In this document: in pieces, positions 28,757 to 28,808 of the stretch
Layout of the letters: each line of letters opens with the position of its first letter
Position numbering within the stretch: position 1 is the first letter of the stretch
Virus record (IMG/VR): IMGVR_UViG_3300045284_000365
Coordinates: 1 to 28,808 of that record
Strand: one strand, 5' to 3'
DNA: 28,808 nt
DNA from: a virus
Made by a program: the position numbers and the translations under genes
Notes under the pieces: generated by a model
The model's input: the letters and a program-made list of their open reading frames with translations, nothing else
What the model was told of the DNA's origin: nothing
Database searches by the model: none

Positions 28757-28808
28757 ATCGTCCAACTTTTTTTAGCGATCGGGGTCCTCTCGGAAGACCT
28801 CGCCGTCC
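28757..28808 (+). other. Non-coding right end
   Basis: 52 bases after the HNH stop, including a run of seven T and a GGTCCTCTCGGAAGACC imperfect dyad. If the window ends join, this forms the HNH-terS junction where a cos site would lie. The only end-to-end identity seen is four bases (GTCC). Confidence 0.35.

Noticed and set aside
1-28808. CRISPR arrays, insertion sequences, rRNA
   Set aside because: No regularly spaced direct repeats, no transposase motifs with terminal inverted repeats, and no rRNA-like sequence were seen.

Overview
The window reads as most or all of the genome of a temperate siphovirus of a high-GC actinobacterium. The evidence is a strong G/C bias at third codon positions, frequent GTG starts, ATGA/TGATG start-stop overlaps throughout, and gene families typical of actinophages: HK97-fold head genes, a long tail tape-measure protein with a frameshifted chaperone pair, DUF2746-like holins, a phiC31 gp3-like protein, and small zinc-ribbon proteins. 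The host cannot be named. The phage attachment site copies the 3' half of a tRNA-Val(TAC) gene, so the host should carry a tRNA-Val with that half.

Left half, plus strand, one late transcription unit (39-20088). The order is terminase small and large subunits, small membrane protein, portal, prohead protease, major capsid protein, hairpin, an endonuclease VII-type gene that looks inserted, two small proteins, a glycosyltransferase and a methyltransferase. Next come the head-tail connector, neck and tail-completion proteins, tail tube, tail-assembly chaperones with a GGGAAAA -1 frameshift site, tape measure, a large tail-tip protein with an embedded LamG-like domain, and small tail proteins. 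The lysis block follows: an Amidase_2 endolysin and four consecutive small membrane proteins. A second set of tail or fibre-like proteins ends the unit, including a protein with twelve 18-20 residue repeats. A perfect 12-bp stem hairpin at 20121-20162 closes the region.

Middle, minus strand, integration module (20171-22397). A small membrane protein gene, the attP (tRNA-Val 3' half flanked by ATCCCGCG direct repeats that look like integrase arm sites), a Cys-containing small protein, a tyrosine integrase and a small HTH protein lie here. The integrase operon has a consensus-like promoter (TTGACA-18-TAATAC). Two identical dyads (TGTCA-N9-TGACA) sit on it, one on the -35 and one on the start site, and its transcript should be nearly or fully leaderless.

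Right part, plus strand, early operon (22644-28756). It holds an excisionase-like HTH protein, a zinc-ribbon peptide, a PD-(D/E)XK resolvase-like nuclease, a small helical protein, a RecB/Cas4-type exonuclease, a gp3-like protein, a replication-initiator-like protein, and a dyad-rich gap that could be an origin or control site. Then come a possible helicase loader, a secreted lytic-transglycosylase-like protein, a membrane peptide, several small zinc or unknown proteins, and an HNH endonuclease. No polymerase, primase or helicase is seen, so replication probably relies on the host replisome. The HNH gene at the right end and terS at the left end are the usual neighbours around a cos site, which suggests that the window ends fall at or near the genome ends. 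No CRISPR array, rRNA, complete tRNA or insertion sequence was found.
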